The notes under the pieces were generated by a model. The model saw only the letters and a list, made by a program, of their open reading frames with translations. It had not been told where the DNA came from and made no database searches. Both the position numbers and the translations under genes were made by a program. From assembly GCF_003268655.1 (NCBI RefSeq), contig NZ_CP029642.1, forward strand, positions 2,542,001 to 2,606,000: DNA of 64,000 nucleotides, in the 5' to 3' direction. The stretch comes from Arthrobacter dokdonellae (GTDB lineage Bacteria > Actinomycetota > Actinomycetes > Actinomycetales > Micrococcaceae). Of this stretch, positions 27,389-38,186 are shown one piece after another (positions within the stretch are counted from its first letter, which is position 1; the number at the start of each line of letters is the position of its first letter).

Positions 27389-28123
27389 GTGTTGCGTGTC
27401 CTGACAATCATCCCCACGTACAACGAGCTGGAGTCGCTGCCCAAGACGCTCTCGCGGCTGCGCGCGGCAGCGCCCCATGTGGATGTGCTGATTGCCGACG
27501 ACAACAGCCCGGACGGCACGGGTGGCATTGCCGATGACTTCGCCGCCGCCGACCCGCAGGTGCATGTGCTGCACCGGGCCGGCAAGGCGGGCCTCGGGGC
27601 CGCCTATTTGGCAGGGTTCGCCTGGGGGCTGGAAGCAGGCTACGACGTCCTGGTCGAAATGGACGCCGACGGCTCCCACCAGCCCGAACAGCTGCCCCTG
27701 CTGCTGGAGGCCGTCGACCAGGGCGCCGATCTCGTCTTGGGCTCGCGCTGGATTCCCGGCGGGAAGGTGGTCAACTGGCCGCTGCACCGCAAGCTGATCT
27801 CCACCTGCGGCAGCCTGTACTCACGGATTCTCCTCGGCATCTCCGTGCGGGACATCACCGGCGGCTACCGGGCCTTTCGCCGAACCACCCTGGAAGCCCT
27901 CGACCTGGCCGCCGTCGACTCGGTGGGCTATGGCTTCCAGGTGGACATGCTGTGGCGCGTGTGCCAAAAGGGCATGAAGGTGGTGGAAGTACCCATTACG
28001 TTTGTCGAAAGGGAATTTGGCGCGTCCAAGATGAGCGGCAACATTGTCCAGGAGGCCATGTTCAACGTCACGAAGTGGGGACTGACGGCGCGCTGGAACA
28101 AACTGACCGCGCGGAACAAGTAG
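27389..28123 (+). CDS. polyprenol-phosphate mannosyltransferase (Ppm1/DPM1-like)
   Basis: 244 residues, a GT2 glycosyltransferase. Seen: VLTIIPTYNELESLP, IADDNSPDGTGGIAD, VEMDADGSHQPEQL (the DxD metal motif), GSRWIPGG and SYGFQVDML-like VGYGFQVDMLWR. It transfers mannose from GDP-mannose to polyprenol phosphate, supplying mannosyl donors for membrane glycolipids and glycoproteins. It lacks the lipoprotein N-acyltransferase domain fused to it in Mycobacterium tuberculosis. GTG 27389 has GGAAAGG at 27377-27383. It converges on rbpA with a strong shared hairpin between. Confidence 0.92.
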   Translation: MLRVLTIIPTYNELESLPKTLSRLRAAAPHVDVLIADDNSPDGTGGIADDFAAADPQVHVLHRAGKAGLGAAYLAGFAWGLEAGYDVLVEMDADGSHQPEQLPLLLEAVDQGADLVLGSRWIPGGKVVNWPLHRKLISTCGSLYSRILLGISVRDITGGYRAFRRTTLEALDLAAVDSVGYGFQVDMLWRVCQKGMKVVEVPITFVEREFGASKMSGNIVQEAMFNVTKWGLTARWNKLTARNK

Positions 28124-28137
28124 CCCGCCCACACACA

Positions 28138-28207
28138 AACTGACCCGCAGTAGTTGTCGAAAAAACGCGATTTCGCGCCGTTTTACGACAACTACTGCGG
28201 GTCAGTT
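28138..28207. terminator. bidirectional hairpin between ppm1-like gene and rbpA
   Basis: Perfect 22-base arms at 28138-28159 and 28186-28207, starting AACTGACCCGCAG. The 26-base loop region carries AAAAAACG and CGTTTTA on its two sides, which extend the stem imperfectly. It lies between two converging genes and can serve both. Confidence 0.8.
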
Positions 28208-28221
28208 GGGCTGACGGGAGC

Positions 28222-28563
28222 CTAGACCTTCTCGCCGCGCTTTTCGCGCAGGATTGCCAGACGGTCAGCCAGAATGGTCTCCAGCTCGGGAAGCGAGCGG
28301 CGCTCCAGCAGCATGTCCCAGTGCGTACGCACGGGCTTGTCGTTGGACGTGTCGGGAGCCTCGCCGTTGACCAGCAGGGCCTCCTTGCCCGTCTTGGAAA
28401 CCCACACCGCCGGGATCTCCGCCTCGGAGGAGAAGGTTACAAACACCTGCTCGCCGTCCGCGCAGCGGTATTCCACGCGTTGCCGCGGTGCCGGCTCCAC
28501 GCCGGATTCGGTCTCCATGCTCTGTGCGCCCAGGCGCATGCCGCGCAAGCTACGATCGCTCAT
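28222..28563 (-). CDS. rbpA: RNA polymerase-binding protein RbpA
   Basis: 113 residues. RbpA binds RNA polymerase and the principal sigma factor and stabilises the open complex; it is restricted to actinobacteria. Seen: the N-terminal SLRGMRLGAQSMETESG, a central core domain (YRCADGEQVFVTFSSEAEIP) and the C-terminal sigma-interaction segment RTHWDMLLERRSLPELE followed by a basic tail. ATG 28563 has GGGAGAAG just upstream on the minus strand. The open frame continues upstream but without a good start. A TATAAT box at 28754-28749 implies an unusually long leader of about 180 bases. Confidence 0.96.
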   Translation of the reverse strand: MSDRSLRGMRLGAQSMETESGVEPAPRQRVEYRCADGEQVFVTFSSEAEIPAVWVSKTGKEALLVNGEAPDTSNDKPVRTHWDMLLERRSLPELETILADRLAILREKRGEKV

Positions 28564-28748
28564 GACTTCTCCCTCATGTTGTTGCCGGTTCACCAGCCGA
28601 ACCGGCGGCCTGGCCGTGCTGCTCCCGTAAGGGGTCGGCACAGCCATCGTTCTGATTTGTTCAACGCATTGCCGGGCGCGGATGTTCCGCGGTTCCGTGC
28701 ATGACGTGAAATATGTGGCCGGGCAATACGCCGCACGGCCAAACACCC

Positions 28749-28754
28749 ATTATA
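28749..28754 (-). promoter_or_regulatory. TATAAT -10 box upstream of rbpA
   Basis: A perfect TATAAT on the minus strand followed by GGG. Transcription would begin near 28742, giving a leader of about 180 bases before rbpA. The leader region (28564-28742) contains no gene I would support. Confidence 0.5.
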
Positions 28755-28827
28755 CGTGCTTGGCCGTTCGGTCCACACAGGCAGTCCCGGTTCACCGGCG
28801 CCCCGTGCGGTGCTTCTTCGGTGTTGC

Positions 28828-29763
28828 CTACGGCAGGGCATCCCGGGTGACGTCGGCGGCGTCGTCCGTGTCCGCGACGGTGGTGCCGAGCACGTTGCCG
28901 ATGCCCTTCAAGGCCTCGCCCACCTCGCTGGGAATGATCCACAGCTTGTTCGAGGAACCTGAGGCAATCTTGGGCAAGGTCTGCAGGTACTGGTAGGCCA
29001 ACAGCTTCTGCGTGGGGTTGCCTTTGTGGATGGCGTCGAAGACCTTCTGGATGGCCTGCGACTCACCGTCGGCGCGAAGAATGGCCGCCTTGGCGTCACC
29101 CTCGGCCTTCAGGATGGAGGACTGGCGCTCACCTTCAGCAGTCAAAATGGCCGACTGCTTGGTGCCCTCGGCCGTCAGGATAGCGGCGCGGCGGTCACGT
29201 TCTGCGCGCATCTGCTTCTCCATGGAGTCCTGGATGGACAGGGGCGGGTCAATGGCCTTGAGCTCAACGCGGCTGACACGGATGCCCCAGCGCCCGGTTG
29301 CTTCATCGAGCACGCCGCGCAGCTGGCCGTTGATCTGGTCACGGGAGGTCAGCGCTTCTTCAAGGTTCAGCCCGCCCACCACGTTACGCAGCGTGGTGGT
29401 GGTCAGCTGTTCCACGGCCTGGATGTAGTTGGCGATTTCGTAGGTGGCTGCCCGGGGGTCGGTCACCTGGAAGTAGACCACGGTGTCGATGGAAACCACC
29501 AGGTTGTCCTCGGTGATGACCGGTTGCGGCGGAAACGAAACCACCTGTTCGCGCAGGTCCAGCAGCGGCAGCAGCCGGTCAACAAACGGAATCAACACCG
29601 TCAGGCCGGGATTGAGCGTCCGCTGGTACTTTCCCAGCCGTTCCACGACCCCGGCACGGGCCTGCGGGATGATCCGCACGGACCGGACAAGGACAATAAC
29701 GACGAATATCAGCAGGACAATAACAACGAAAAGCCACACTACTGCTCCGGCTCCACCTGGCAT
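28828..29763 (-). CDS. SPFH/Band-7 (stomatin-like) membrane protein
   Basis: 311 residues: an N-terminal membrane helix (about 8-27), the Band-7 domain (VRIIPQARAGVVERLGKYQ, DLREQVVSFPPQPVIT) and a long Ala/Glu/Arg-rich coiled coil containing a repeated ILTAEGxxQSA motif (two to three copies at about 196-225). Members form membrane rings and organise membrane microdomains or control FtsH-type proteases. The nfeD gene lies upstream with 91 bases between them, the standard partner, and the two form one unit. The ATG has AGGGGA upstream on the minus strand. Confidence 0.92.
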   Translation of the reverse strand: MPGGAGAVVWLFVVIVLLIFVVIVLVRSVRIIPQARAGVVERLGKYQRTLNPGLTVLIPFVDRLLPLLDLREQVVSFPPQPVITEDNLVVSIDTVVYFQVTDPRAATYEIANYIQAVEQLTTTTLRNVVGGLNLEEALTSRDQINGQLRGVLDEATGRWGIRVSRVELKAIDPPLSIQDSMEKQMRAERDRRAAILTAEGTKQSAILTAEGERQSSILKAEGDAKAAILRADGESQAIQKVFDAIHKGNPTQKLLAYQYLQTLPKIASGSSNKLWIIPSEVGEALKGIGNVLGTTVADTDDAADVTRDALP

Positions 29764-29854
29764 GAAATCCCCTCTTTTCTGTGTGAAGAATGCGTATGTC
29801 CGGTGCCTGATGGCACAGGTGAGTTAAGGGCCTGGCGGCTTCGGCTGAAGGGCG

Positions 29855-30340
29855 CTAGGCGGTGGTGGCGGCCGTTCCCGGCGACTTGTGCACGTTGGGG
29901 AAGCTGACGATCGCCGTCGCGCCGTCGATGGCGGATACCTCCACAGCGGCCCCCGCCGGCACGTCCGCACCGCCACGGGTGCGCGCCGTCCAGACATCCC
30001 CGCCGATCTTCACCAGTCCGCTGTTCTCGCTGACTGCCTCCAGGACCACAGCGTGGTGCCCGATCAGACGCTCGACGTTGGAGAGCGAGTCGGCCGGCCC
30101 GCGACGCAGGTGCGCCAGCGCCAACGGCCTGATGAGCACCGTTGTTGCCAATGCCACGACGCAGAAGATGACGATCTGCAGCCACAGCTCGGCATGGAAC
30201 AGGAAGGCGACGAGGGCAGCCAGGGCGCCGACTGACATCAAGATGAAGTACAGGTTCAGCGTGAGCATTTCAGCGACTGCAAGCAGCAGGAAAACTGTCA
30301 GCCAGATGATCCAGCCGAAGTCATTGATCCATTCGAGCAT
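29855..30340 (-). CDS. NfeD family membrane protein
   Basis: 161 residues, short NfeD type: three to four membrane spans in the first 90 residues followed by a small OB-fold domain (LIGHHAVVLEAVSENSGLVKIGGDVWTAR) at the C-terminus. NfeD proteins are encoded with stomatin-like proteins and are thought to act together with them at the membrane. Located directly upstream of the Band-7 gene in the same direction. The start ATG has a GGGGGAC site upstream on the minus strand. Confidence 0.92.
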   Translation of the reverse strand: MLEWINDFGWIIWLTVFLLLAVAEMLTLNLYFILMSVGALAALVAFLFHAELWLQIVIFCVVALATTVLIRPLALAHLRRGPADSLSNVERLIGHHAVVLEAVSENSGLVKIGGDVWTARTRGGADVPAGAAVEVSAIDGATAIVSFPNVHKSPGTAATTA

Positions 30341-30403
30341 TGAGTCCCCCTTTGTGACTTAACGTACAATTCAGCCTACTACGTATGGCTTGGAATATCC
30401 TGC

Positions 30404-31813
30404 TCAAATCACGGCCTGCAGCGGCATCCGCAGCGGGTCCGGCCCCACACTGGAGCTGATGCGGCCAAGGACCTTCACGGCGTCGCGCAACTGCTCGACG
30501 TCGTGGCCAAAGGGCAGGCGCAGAAACCGTTCAAAGGCGCCGTCCAAACCAAAACGCGGGCCGGGCACCAGGCCAAGGCCCTCACTGCGTGCGGCGAGTG
30601 CGAGCGCGGACGTGGACATGGTTCCGGTGTTGATCCACAGGGACAGGCCGCCGTCGGGCACGGCGACGTCCCATTCCGGCAGCTGTTCCCCCAACAGCTG
30701 GACCAGCATGTCCCGCCGCAGCTTCAGGTCCCGGCTCCTGCTGGCGGCCAGCACCGGGAGCTCGCGGACCAGGGACGTCGCCGCGAGCTGCTCCACCAGG
30801 GGCGTCCCCAGATCCTGCGCCGGGCGATGGCGCAGGATACGCGCCAGGACGTCCCTGGAGGCGCGGATCCAGCCGATCCGCAGCCCGCCCCAGGCGATCT
30901 TGCCCAACGACCCCAGCGTGATGACGCCCGGAGAGAAGCAGGCCAGGGGCGGCAGTGCGCCACGGTCGATGTCCAATAGCGCAGTGGTCTCGTCGGCAAT
31001 CAGCACGGTCCCCTCACGCGTGGCGGCCGCCGCCAGGAACTCCCGTTCGGGAATGGTCATGCTCTTTCCCGTGGGGTTGTGGAAGTCGGGCATGAGAAAG
31101 GCCATGCTCGGCGCCGCGCGGCGGAGCTGCAGCTGCGCCTCGGACAGGTCCCAGCCGCCATCCTGGCTCACCGGGAAGGACAGCATCCGCGCGCCCACGG
31201 AGGCAAAGGTGTCCAGTGCGTGCGGGTAGGTGGGCTGTTCCACCAGGACCCTTTCGCCGGGGGAGTACAGGCTGCGTGTCACCAGGTTCAGTGCATGCTG
31301 GGCGCCGGTGGTCACCATGATTTGCTCCGCCGAGGTGGACAGTCCGCGGTTCCGGTAGCTTTGGGCAATGGCCTCGCGCAGGTCCGGCATGCCCACCATG
31401 TCGAAGCCGTCGTGGGCGAGATAGGCGGGCAGTTGTTCGATGGCGGCGGCGTAGGCGGCGGCCACGCCGGGGTAGGCAAGCGTCACGGCCTTCGTGAAAT
31501 CCAGCGGCAGCCCGCTGCCGGGCGCGTGGTCGCCCCGTTCGAGTCCGGGCAGGACAAGGGTGCTGCCGGAGCCGCGCACGCTGGCGAGGTAGCCGTCGTC
31601 GCGCAGCTTTGAGTACGCCGCCGCTACAGTGGTGCGGCTCAGCCCGAGGGCACTGCTGAGCTCGCGTTCGGCGGGGATCCTGGTGCCGCTGGCGAGCCGG
31701 CCGTCCAGGAGAAGCACCCGGATTCTGTCCGCCAAGGCCCGGTAGGCCGGTCCGGTGGAGCGCCACTCGCCCAGCTCGCGGGCCAGGCGCCGTCCAGTAA
31801 CAAGCGTGCTCAT
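30404..31813 (-). CDS. MocR-type (GntR/aminotransferase fusion) transcriptional regulator
   Basis: 469 residues. N-terminal winged helix of the GntR family (about 22-88, RIPAERELSSALGLSRTTVAAAYSKL) joined by a linker to a fold-type I aminotransferase domain (from about 105). The PLP-binding lysine is Lys305 in TLGSLGKIAWGGLRIGW; HNPTGK and TTGAQHALNLV are also typical. MocR proteins sense PLP or amino compounds and regulate a neighbouring gene. The divergent neighbour is a YczE-type membrane protein, a pairing already noted in other bacteria (YczR-YczE). The ATG is preceded by TAAGGT (minus strand 31820-31825) at six bases. Confidence 0.93.
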   Translation of the reverse strand: MSTLVTGRRLARELGEWRSTGPAYRALADRIRVLLLDGRLASGTRIPAERELSSALGLSRTTVAAAYSKLRDDGYLASVRGSGSTLVLPGLERGDHAPGSGLPLDFTKAVTLAYPGVAAAYAAAIEQLPAYLAHDGFDMVGMPDLREAIAQSYRNRGLSTSAEQIMVTTGAQHALNLVTRSLYSPGERVLVEQPTYPHALDTFASVGARMLSFPVSQDGGWDLSEAQLQLRRAAPSMAFLMPDFHNPTGKSMTIPEREFLAAAATREGTVLIADETTALLDIDRGALPPLACFSPGVITLGSLGKIAWGGLRIGWIRASRDVLARILRHRPAQDLGTPLVEQLAATSLVRELPVLAASRSRDLKLRRDMLVQLLGEQLPEWDVAVPDGGLSLWINTGTMSTSALALAARSEGLGLVPGPRFGLDGAFERFLRLPFGHDVEQLRDAVKVLGRISSSVGPDPLRMPLQAVI

Positions 31814-31872
31814 GAATCCACCTTAGGCGAATTGGCTCTACTGCATAAGGCCAGTTTCGCTAGGCTTGAGGA
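31814..31872. promoter_or_regulatory. divergent promoter region of the MocR regulator and yczE-like gene
   Basis: Two -10 boxes face outward: TAAGGT for the regulator (minus strand, 31820-31825) and TAGGCT (31861-31866) for the membrane protein, each six bases before its start codon. Between them lies TGGC-N13-GCCA (31833-31853), an imperfect dyad that could be the MocR operator. Confidence 0.5.
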
Positions 31873-32580
31873 ATGCAGCGCGTGTTCACCACCCAAAACC
31901 TTCCCGTCCGCCTTGTCCGCCTGCTGGCGGGCCTGTTCCTGTATGGGATCGCCATCTCCCTGATGATCCGAGGCAATATCGGGGCCTCGCCCTGGGACGT
32001 GTTTGCGCAGGGCACCTCTCGGACCACGGGAATCTCCTTTGGGCTGTGCACCATCATCATCAGCGGAATCGTCCTGTTGTTCTGGATCCCGCTCAAGCAA
32101 AAGCCCGGGGCGGGCACCATCGCGAACGCGGTGCTGGTGGGAGCGTTTGCGGACCTGGGACTCGCCGTGATTCCGCAGGCCAGCCACTTGCTGTTCCAGG
32201 TCCTGCTTTTTGCGGCGGGCCTGTTCATCCTGGCCTTTGCCACGGCGCTCTACATTGGCGCAGGCATGGGTCCGGGCCCGCGCGACGGGCTCATGACCGG
32301 GCTGGTGCGCGTCACGGGCAGGCCGGTATGGATGATCCGCACCGGCATCGAACTGACAGTGGTGGTCGTCGGGTTCTTCATGGGCGGCGTTGTTGGTGCC
32401 GGCACCGCCGCGTTTGCGCTGGGTGTTGGCCCGCTGACCCAGGTGACGCTGAAGTGGCTCCAGGTGGACCTGCACGGCAAGTCTTCCAGGACGCGCATGG
32501 TGGACATTGACGTTCCGGCAGCCATCCAGCCCGGAGAGGAAGCACTCTGCAGCGGCCAAGGCGAACCGCCCCTGCGTTGA
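31873..32580 (+). CDS. YczE/YyaS/YitT-family membrane protein
   Basis: 235 residues with five to six hydrophobic segments. Seen: LAGLFLYGIAISLMIRGNIGASPWDVFAQG, the GASPWDV motif of the YczE family, and GPGPRDGL in a later loop. Function is unknown; family members are predicted transporters. It is divergent from a MocR regulator, the usual partner, which suggests control of uptake of a PLP-related or amino compound, an inference only. ATG 31873 follows TAGGCT at six bases. Confidence 0.88.
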   Translation: MQRVFTTQNLPVRLVRLLAGLFLYGIAISLMIRGNIGASPWDVFAQGTSRTTGISFGLCTIIISGIVLLFWIPLKQKPGAGTIANAVLVGAFADLGLAVIPQASHLLFQVLLFAAGLFILAFATALYIGAGMGPGPRDGLMTGLVRVTGRPVWMIRTGIELTVVVVGFFMGGVVGAGTAAFALGVGPLTQVTLKWLQVDLHGKSSRTRMVDIDVPAAIQPGEEALCSGQGEPPLR

Positions 32581-32596
32581 GGTTGGAGCGCCCCGG

Positions 32597-32710
32597 GATC
32601 ACCACCGCTCCGGCGTGAGGTTCGAGATCACCACCGCTCCGGCGTCGTGCGATCGGTGGTTATCTCGAATGTCAACGGGCGGGGACGTGGCTATCTCGAA
32701 TGTCAACGGG
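32597..32710. repeat. intergenic direct and inverted repeats overlapping the 3' end of rlmA
   Basis: GATCACCACCGCTCCGGCGT occurs twice (32597-32616, 32626-32645). TATCTCGAATGTCAACGGG occurs twice (32661-32679, 32692-32710), 31 bases apart. The segment TTCGAGATCACCACCG (32621-32636) is nearly the inverse of 32653-32669, so a hairpin can form. The second TATCTCG copy lies inside the methyltransferase gene and the first supplies its TGA stop. Confidence 0.85.
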
Positions 32711-33616
32711 GCGGGGGCGGAAGACTGAGAGGGTGAATTGGGCCGTCGCCTCCGTCAGCCGGGGCAGCGCTGCGGCCGCCTGTTCCACATCCTGCTGCGC
32801 GAGGTGGTGCCCGGCAGGTCCCATGAGTGCCACATTGGCCACGTCGGCAGGGGAGAGGTGCAGGGCGATGTCCACCGGCCGGCTGCTTTCCAGCTCAAAG
32901 TGCGCGTCCATGGAGGCTGCGAGGGCCGCTTCCTTTTCCGCCTGGATGCCCAGCAGGCCGGCCTGCCGGGCGATCTCCGCGAGATGCCCCGGCCGCGGCG
33001 TCACGACCACCAGCCTCCCGGCAGGCTTGAGCACCCGGGCAAACTCGGCGGCGTTCCTCGGCGCAAAGACCACCAGCACGACGTCGGCCCGGCCGGCCTC
33101 CACGGGCAGCGGCTGCCACAGGTCCCAGACCAGATTGGCGGCGGCGGGGTTGCGCCGGGCGGCCCGGCGCAGCGCGAACTTGGAAATGTCCAGCCCGACG
33201 GCGTCCACGGCCTCATCGCCGCCCAACTTGTTCAACAGCTGCTGCAGGTACCAGCCGGTGCCGGTCCCGGCGTCGAGAATGAGGGGCCGGTGCGCGGCTT
33301 CGGTCCCGTGCCGGGCCGCGGGCCGGCCGGGAGCTTCCAGCGCGCCCGTGAGGACGTTGCGCACCGTGCCTGCGAGCGCGTCGGCCAGTTCCCGGTAATG
33401 GCCGGCGTCGAGAAAGGCGTCGCGCGCTGCCACCATGGCCGACGTGTCGTGGGTGAATTTGGTGCCGTGCCCGGTGAGCAGGTTGACGTAGCCTTGGCGG
33501 GCGATGTCGAAGCTGTGCCCGTCGATGCACGCAAGCGCCGTCTCTCTGGGGAGGACGTCCATGAATTCAAGTCCGCAGACGGGGCAGATGAGGGCGTCGA
33601 GCACGCTGTTGTCCAT
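32672..33616 (-). CDS. RlmA-type 23S rRNA (guanine) methyltransferase
   Basis: 314 residues. An N-terminal zinc finger (CPVCGLEF with Cys11 and Cys14, then a Cys near 30 and a His near 34, IDGHSFD) precedes a Rossmann AdoMet domain (LILDAGTGTGWYLQ). The segment GYVNLLTGHGT is typical of the RlmA family, which methylates G745 or G748 of 23S rRNA; the base cannot be told apart here. The C-terminal residues PRPVDIRDSHVPAR and the stop are encoded by an intergenic repeat, so the natural end may have differed. ATG 33616 follows TAGGAT on the minus strand at six bases. Confidence 0.85.
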   Translation of the reverse strand: MDNSVLDALICPVCGLEFMDVLPRETALACIDGHSFDIARQGYVNLLTGHGTKFTHDTSAMVAARDAFLDAGHYRELADALAGTVRNVLTGALEAPGRPAARHGTEAAHRPLILDAGTGTGWYLQQLLNKLGGDEAVDAVGLDISKFALRRAARRNPAAANLVWDLWQPLPVEAGRADVVLVVFAPRNAAEFARVLKPAGRLVVVTPRPGHLAEIARQAGLLGIQAEKEAALAASMDAHFELESSRPVDIALHLSPADVANVALMGPAGHHLAQQDVEQAAAALPRLTEATAQFTLSVFRPRPVDIRDSHVPAR

Positions 33617-33694
33617 GTTTTCATCCTAGGCTGGCGGCCGCTAAACCCTCGGTCCAGCCACAGGCCGCCCAGGGCTCAGCAGTGCAGGAGCTGC

Positions 33695-34351
33695 TCAGAA
33701 GTGCAGGACCTGGCGGGCCTCGGCGATGTCGGGCCGGGCCCAGTGGGCGGCGTATTCTTCATCGGAGGTCACCGAGCGCGTGTGTGCCCGGTCCAGGTAC
33801 AGGGTGCCGGAGAGGTGGTCGGTCTCGTGCTGGGCGATCCTTGCCTGCCACCCCGTGAGTCGGCGGACGGCTGGGACCCCGTGGTCGTCGTCGTACGCCA
33901 GGTCAATGGTCGCGGCCCGGTCCACCACCGCCTGCCAGCCGGACATGGAGAGGCATCCTTCATAGTGCGACGCCGTCTCCGTCCCGACCGGCGTGCAGCG
34001 CGGGTTGAGGATGGCCAGGAATTCCAGGGGCCGGCGCTCGCGGGCCGCGGCGTTTTCCTCGGGAACGTCGTAGAGGTCCTCCAGGACGGCCAGCTGCAAG
34101 GGGATGCCGATCTGGGGCGCCGCCAGGCCGACGCCCGGCGCGGCGTGCATGGTGTCGCGCATGATGTCGATGAGCCGGGCCAGCTGCGTCTCGGGGAGTT
34201 GACCGGTGAAGGGCACGGCCTGGGCGCGCAGCACGGGGTGCCCGGCCTGGACGATGGCGGGCAGGGCGCCGGACTCCACGACGGCGGCAACGGCGGCCCG
34301 GACGTCGTCGGCCGTGAAAAGCTGCCGGCCGCCGGGGACGGGCCCGTTCAC
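33695..34351 (-). CDS. def: peptide deformylase
   Basis: 218 residues. The three deformylase motifs are present: GVGLAAPQIG, EGCLSM and QHETDHLSG (the metal-binding HExxH). The enzyme removes the formyl group from nascent proteins. The GTG start at 34351 overlaps the stop of the small gene upstream (GTGA), so translation is coupled. An earlier in-frame ATG at 34372 lies inside that gene and is unlikely. The C-terminal tail is longer than in the E. coli enzyme, as in other actinobacteria. A second def gene elsewhere in the genome is likely but not visible here. Confidence 0.93.
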   Translation of the reverse strand: MNGPVPGGRQLFTADDVRAAVAAVVESGALPAIVQAGHPVLRAQAVPFTGQLPETQLARLIDIMRDTMHAAPGVGLAAPQIGIPLQLAVLEDLYDVPEENAAARERRPLEFLAILNPRCTPVGTETASHYEGCLSMSGWQAVVDRAATIDLAYDDDHGVPAVRRLTGWQARIAQHETDHLSGTLYLDRAHTRSVTSDEEYAAHWARPDIAEARQVLHF

Positions 34352-34533
34352 TGCCCGGCCTCGATGCGCCACGAGCCGACGGCGGTGTAGGCGCTGTCCC
34401 TGACGGTGTCCCCGGAGCCGGGCTCCAGCGGATAGTGCCTGACATTGCCGGCCCAGTAGCGCAGGATGCGCCCCAGTTCCTCGACGGGCGCGTCCTGGAC
34501 GGCGTCCAGGTCAACTTCCAGGACGAACTTCAT
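34348..34533 (-). CDS. small conserved protein upstream of def, function unknown
   Basis: 61 residues starting MKFVLEVDLDAVQDAP and ending SWRIEAGQ; small alpha/beta protein without membrane segment. I do not recognise a domain. ATG 34533 has GAGGAG ten bases upstream on the minus strand. Its stop overlaps the def start, so the two are cotranscribed and translationally coupled. The open frame extends upstream to 34581 but the ribosome site decides for 34533. Confidence 0.75.
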   Translation of the reverse strand: MKFVLEVDLDAVQDAPVEELGRILRYWAGNVRHYPLEPGSGDTVRDSAYTAVGSWRIEAGQ

Positions 34534-34639
34534 GGCGGGCTCCTCGACGTGCTGCGGATGGGTTTGACACCATTGTGCCAAACCCGGGCCCGCCTAAGCC
34601 CATCCTGCCTGCCCTTGCTATCCGCGGGCAGGTCGCTAG

Positions 34640-37471
<2,832 letters not shown>

Positions 37472-37498
37472 GGGGCGCCCGGCCGGCCGCCGTAGATG

Positions 37499-37504
37499 TT
37501 GACA
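37499..37504 (+). promoter_or_regulatory. TTGACA -35-like element before the GNAT gene
   Basis: TTGACA followed by TTTGTTATG at 17-19 bases. A second candidate, CATGAT at 37574-37579, lies six bases before ATG 37586 and fits the leaderless pattern. I cannot decide between them. Confidence 0.3.
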
Positions 37505-37585
37505 ACCCGGCTTAGTAAAACTTTGTTATGCAAACGGTAGCTGCCGGGGGCACAGATTCAGGGTGGAAACATGCATGATGGGTAA

Positions 37586-38128
37586 ATGGAGAACATAACT
37601 ACGGAACGACTTTTACTGCGGCCATGGCAAGACTCCGACATCGATTTTGTGTATGACCTGTACTCCCGATGGGTGGTCCAGCGCTTCATCGGCAACGAGC
37701 CACGCGTCATGGAGAGCCGCACGGAAGCGGCGGAGCGGGTTGCCCGGTTCAAGGCGGTCGACCACCCTGTGCACGGCATTTGGGCCGTGACGCGCAAGGA
37801 GGACGGGGCGCCGGTGGGAACACTGCTGCTCAAGCCCATCCCGTCGTCGGGGGAGGAGCCGCTCCAGCCCTCCGACGACGTGGAAATTGGCTGGCACCTG
37901 CATCCGGATTACTGGGGCAGCGGCTTTGCCTCGGAAGCTGCCGAGGCGGTCCTGGCCCATGCCTTCGCCCGCGGCCTGAACCGCGTGGTTGCCGTGACCA
38001 ACCCGGCCAACGAGGCCTCCCAAAGCGTGTGCCGCCGTCTCGGGATGAAGGAAAAGGGGCTGTCCAAGAAGTACTACAACGCCACCTGCGCGTTGTTCGT
38101 GGCAAAGAACCCGTCTGTGGCCGCATAG
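37586..38128 (+). CDS. GNAT-family N-acetyltransferase (RimJ/RimL-like)
   Basis: 180 residues. Seen: TERLLLRPWQDSDIDFVYDLYS at the N-terminus, typical of the Acetyltransf_3 group, and YWGSGFASEAAEAVLAHAFARGLNRVVAVTNPAN with the acetyl-CoA pyrophosphate loop (GxGxAxE). It transfers acetyl from acetyl-CoA to an amine, either a ribosomal protein N-terminus or a small molecule. Lies after acn and before a decayed phosphotransferase gene. Confidence 0.88.
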   Translation: MENITTERLLLRPWQDSDIDFVYDLYSRWVVQRFIGNEPRVMESRTEAAERVARFKAVDHPVHGIWAVTRKEDGAPVGTLLLKPIPSSGEEPLQPSDDVEIGWHLHPDYWGSGFASEAAEAVLAHAFARGLNRVVAVTNPANEASQSVCRRLGMKEKGLSKKYYNATCALFVAKNPSVAA

Positions 38129-38186
38129 CCCGCCCTGGTGGTCGGGCTTATCGAGACCCGGCCTTTCCCGCCGGAATAAGGATCCC

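Noticed and set aside
25250..27787. 845-codon open frame on the minus strand
   Set aside because: It is antisense to the amidohydrolase and the mannosyltransferase, and its product is Gly/His/Arg/Gln-rich without domains; a high-GC codon-bias shadow.
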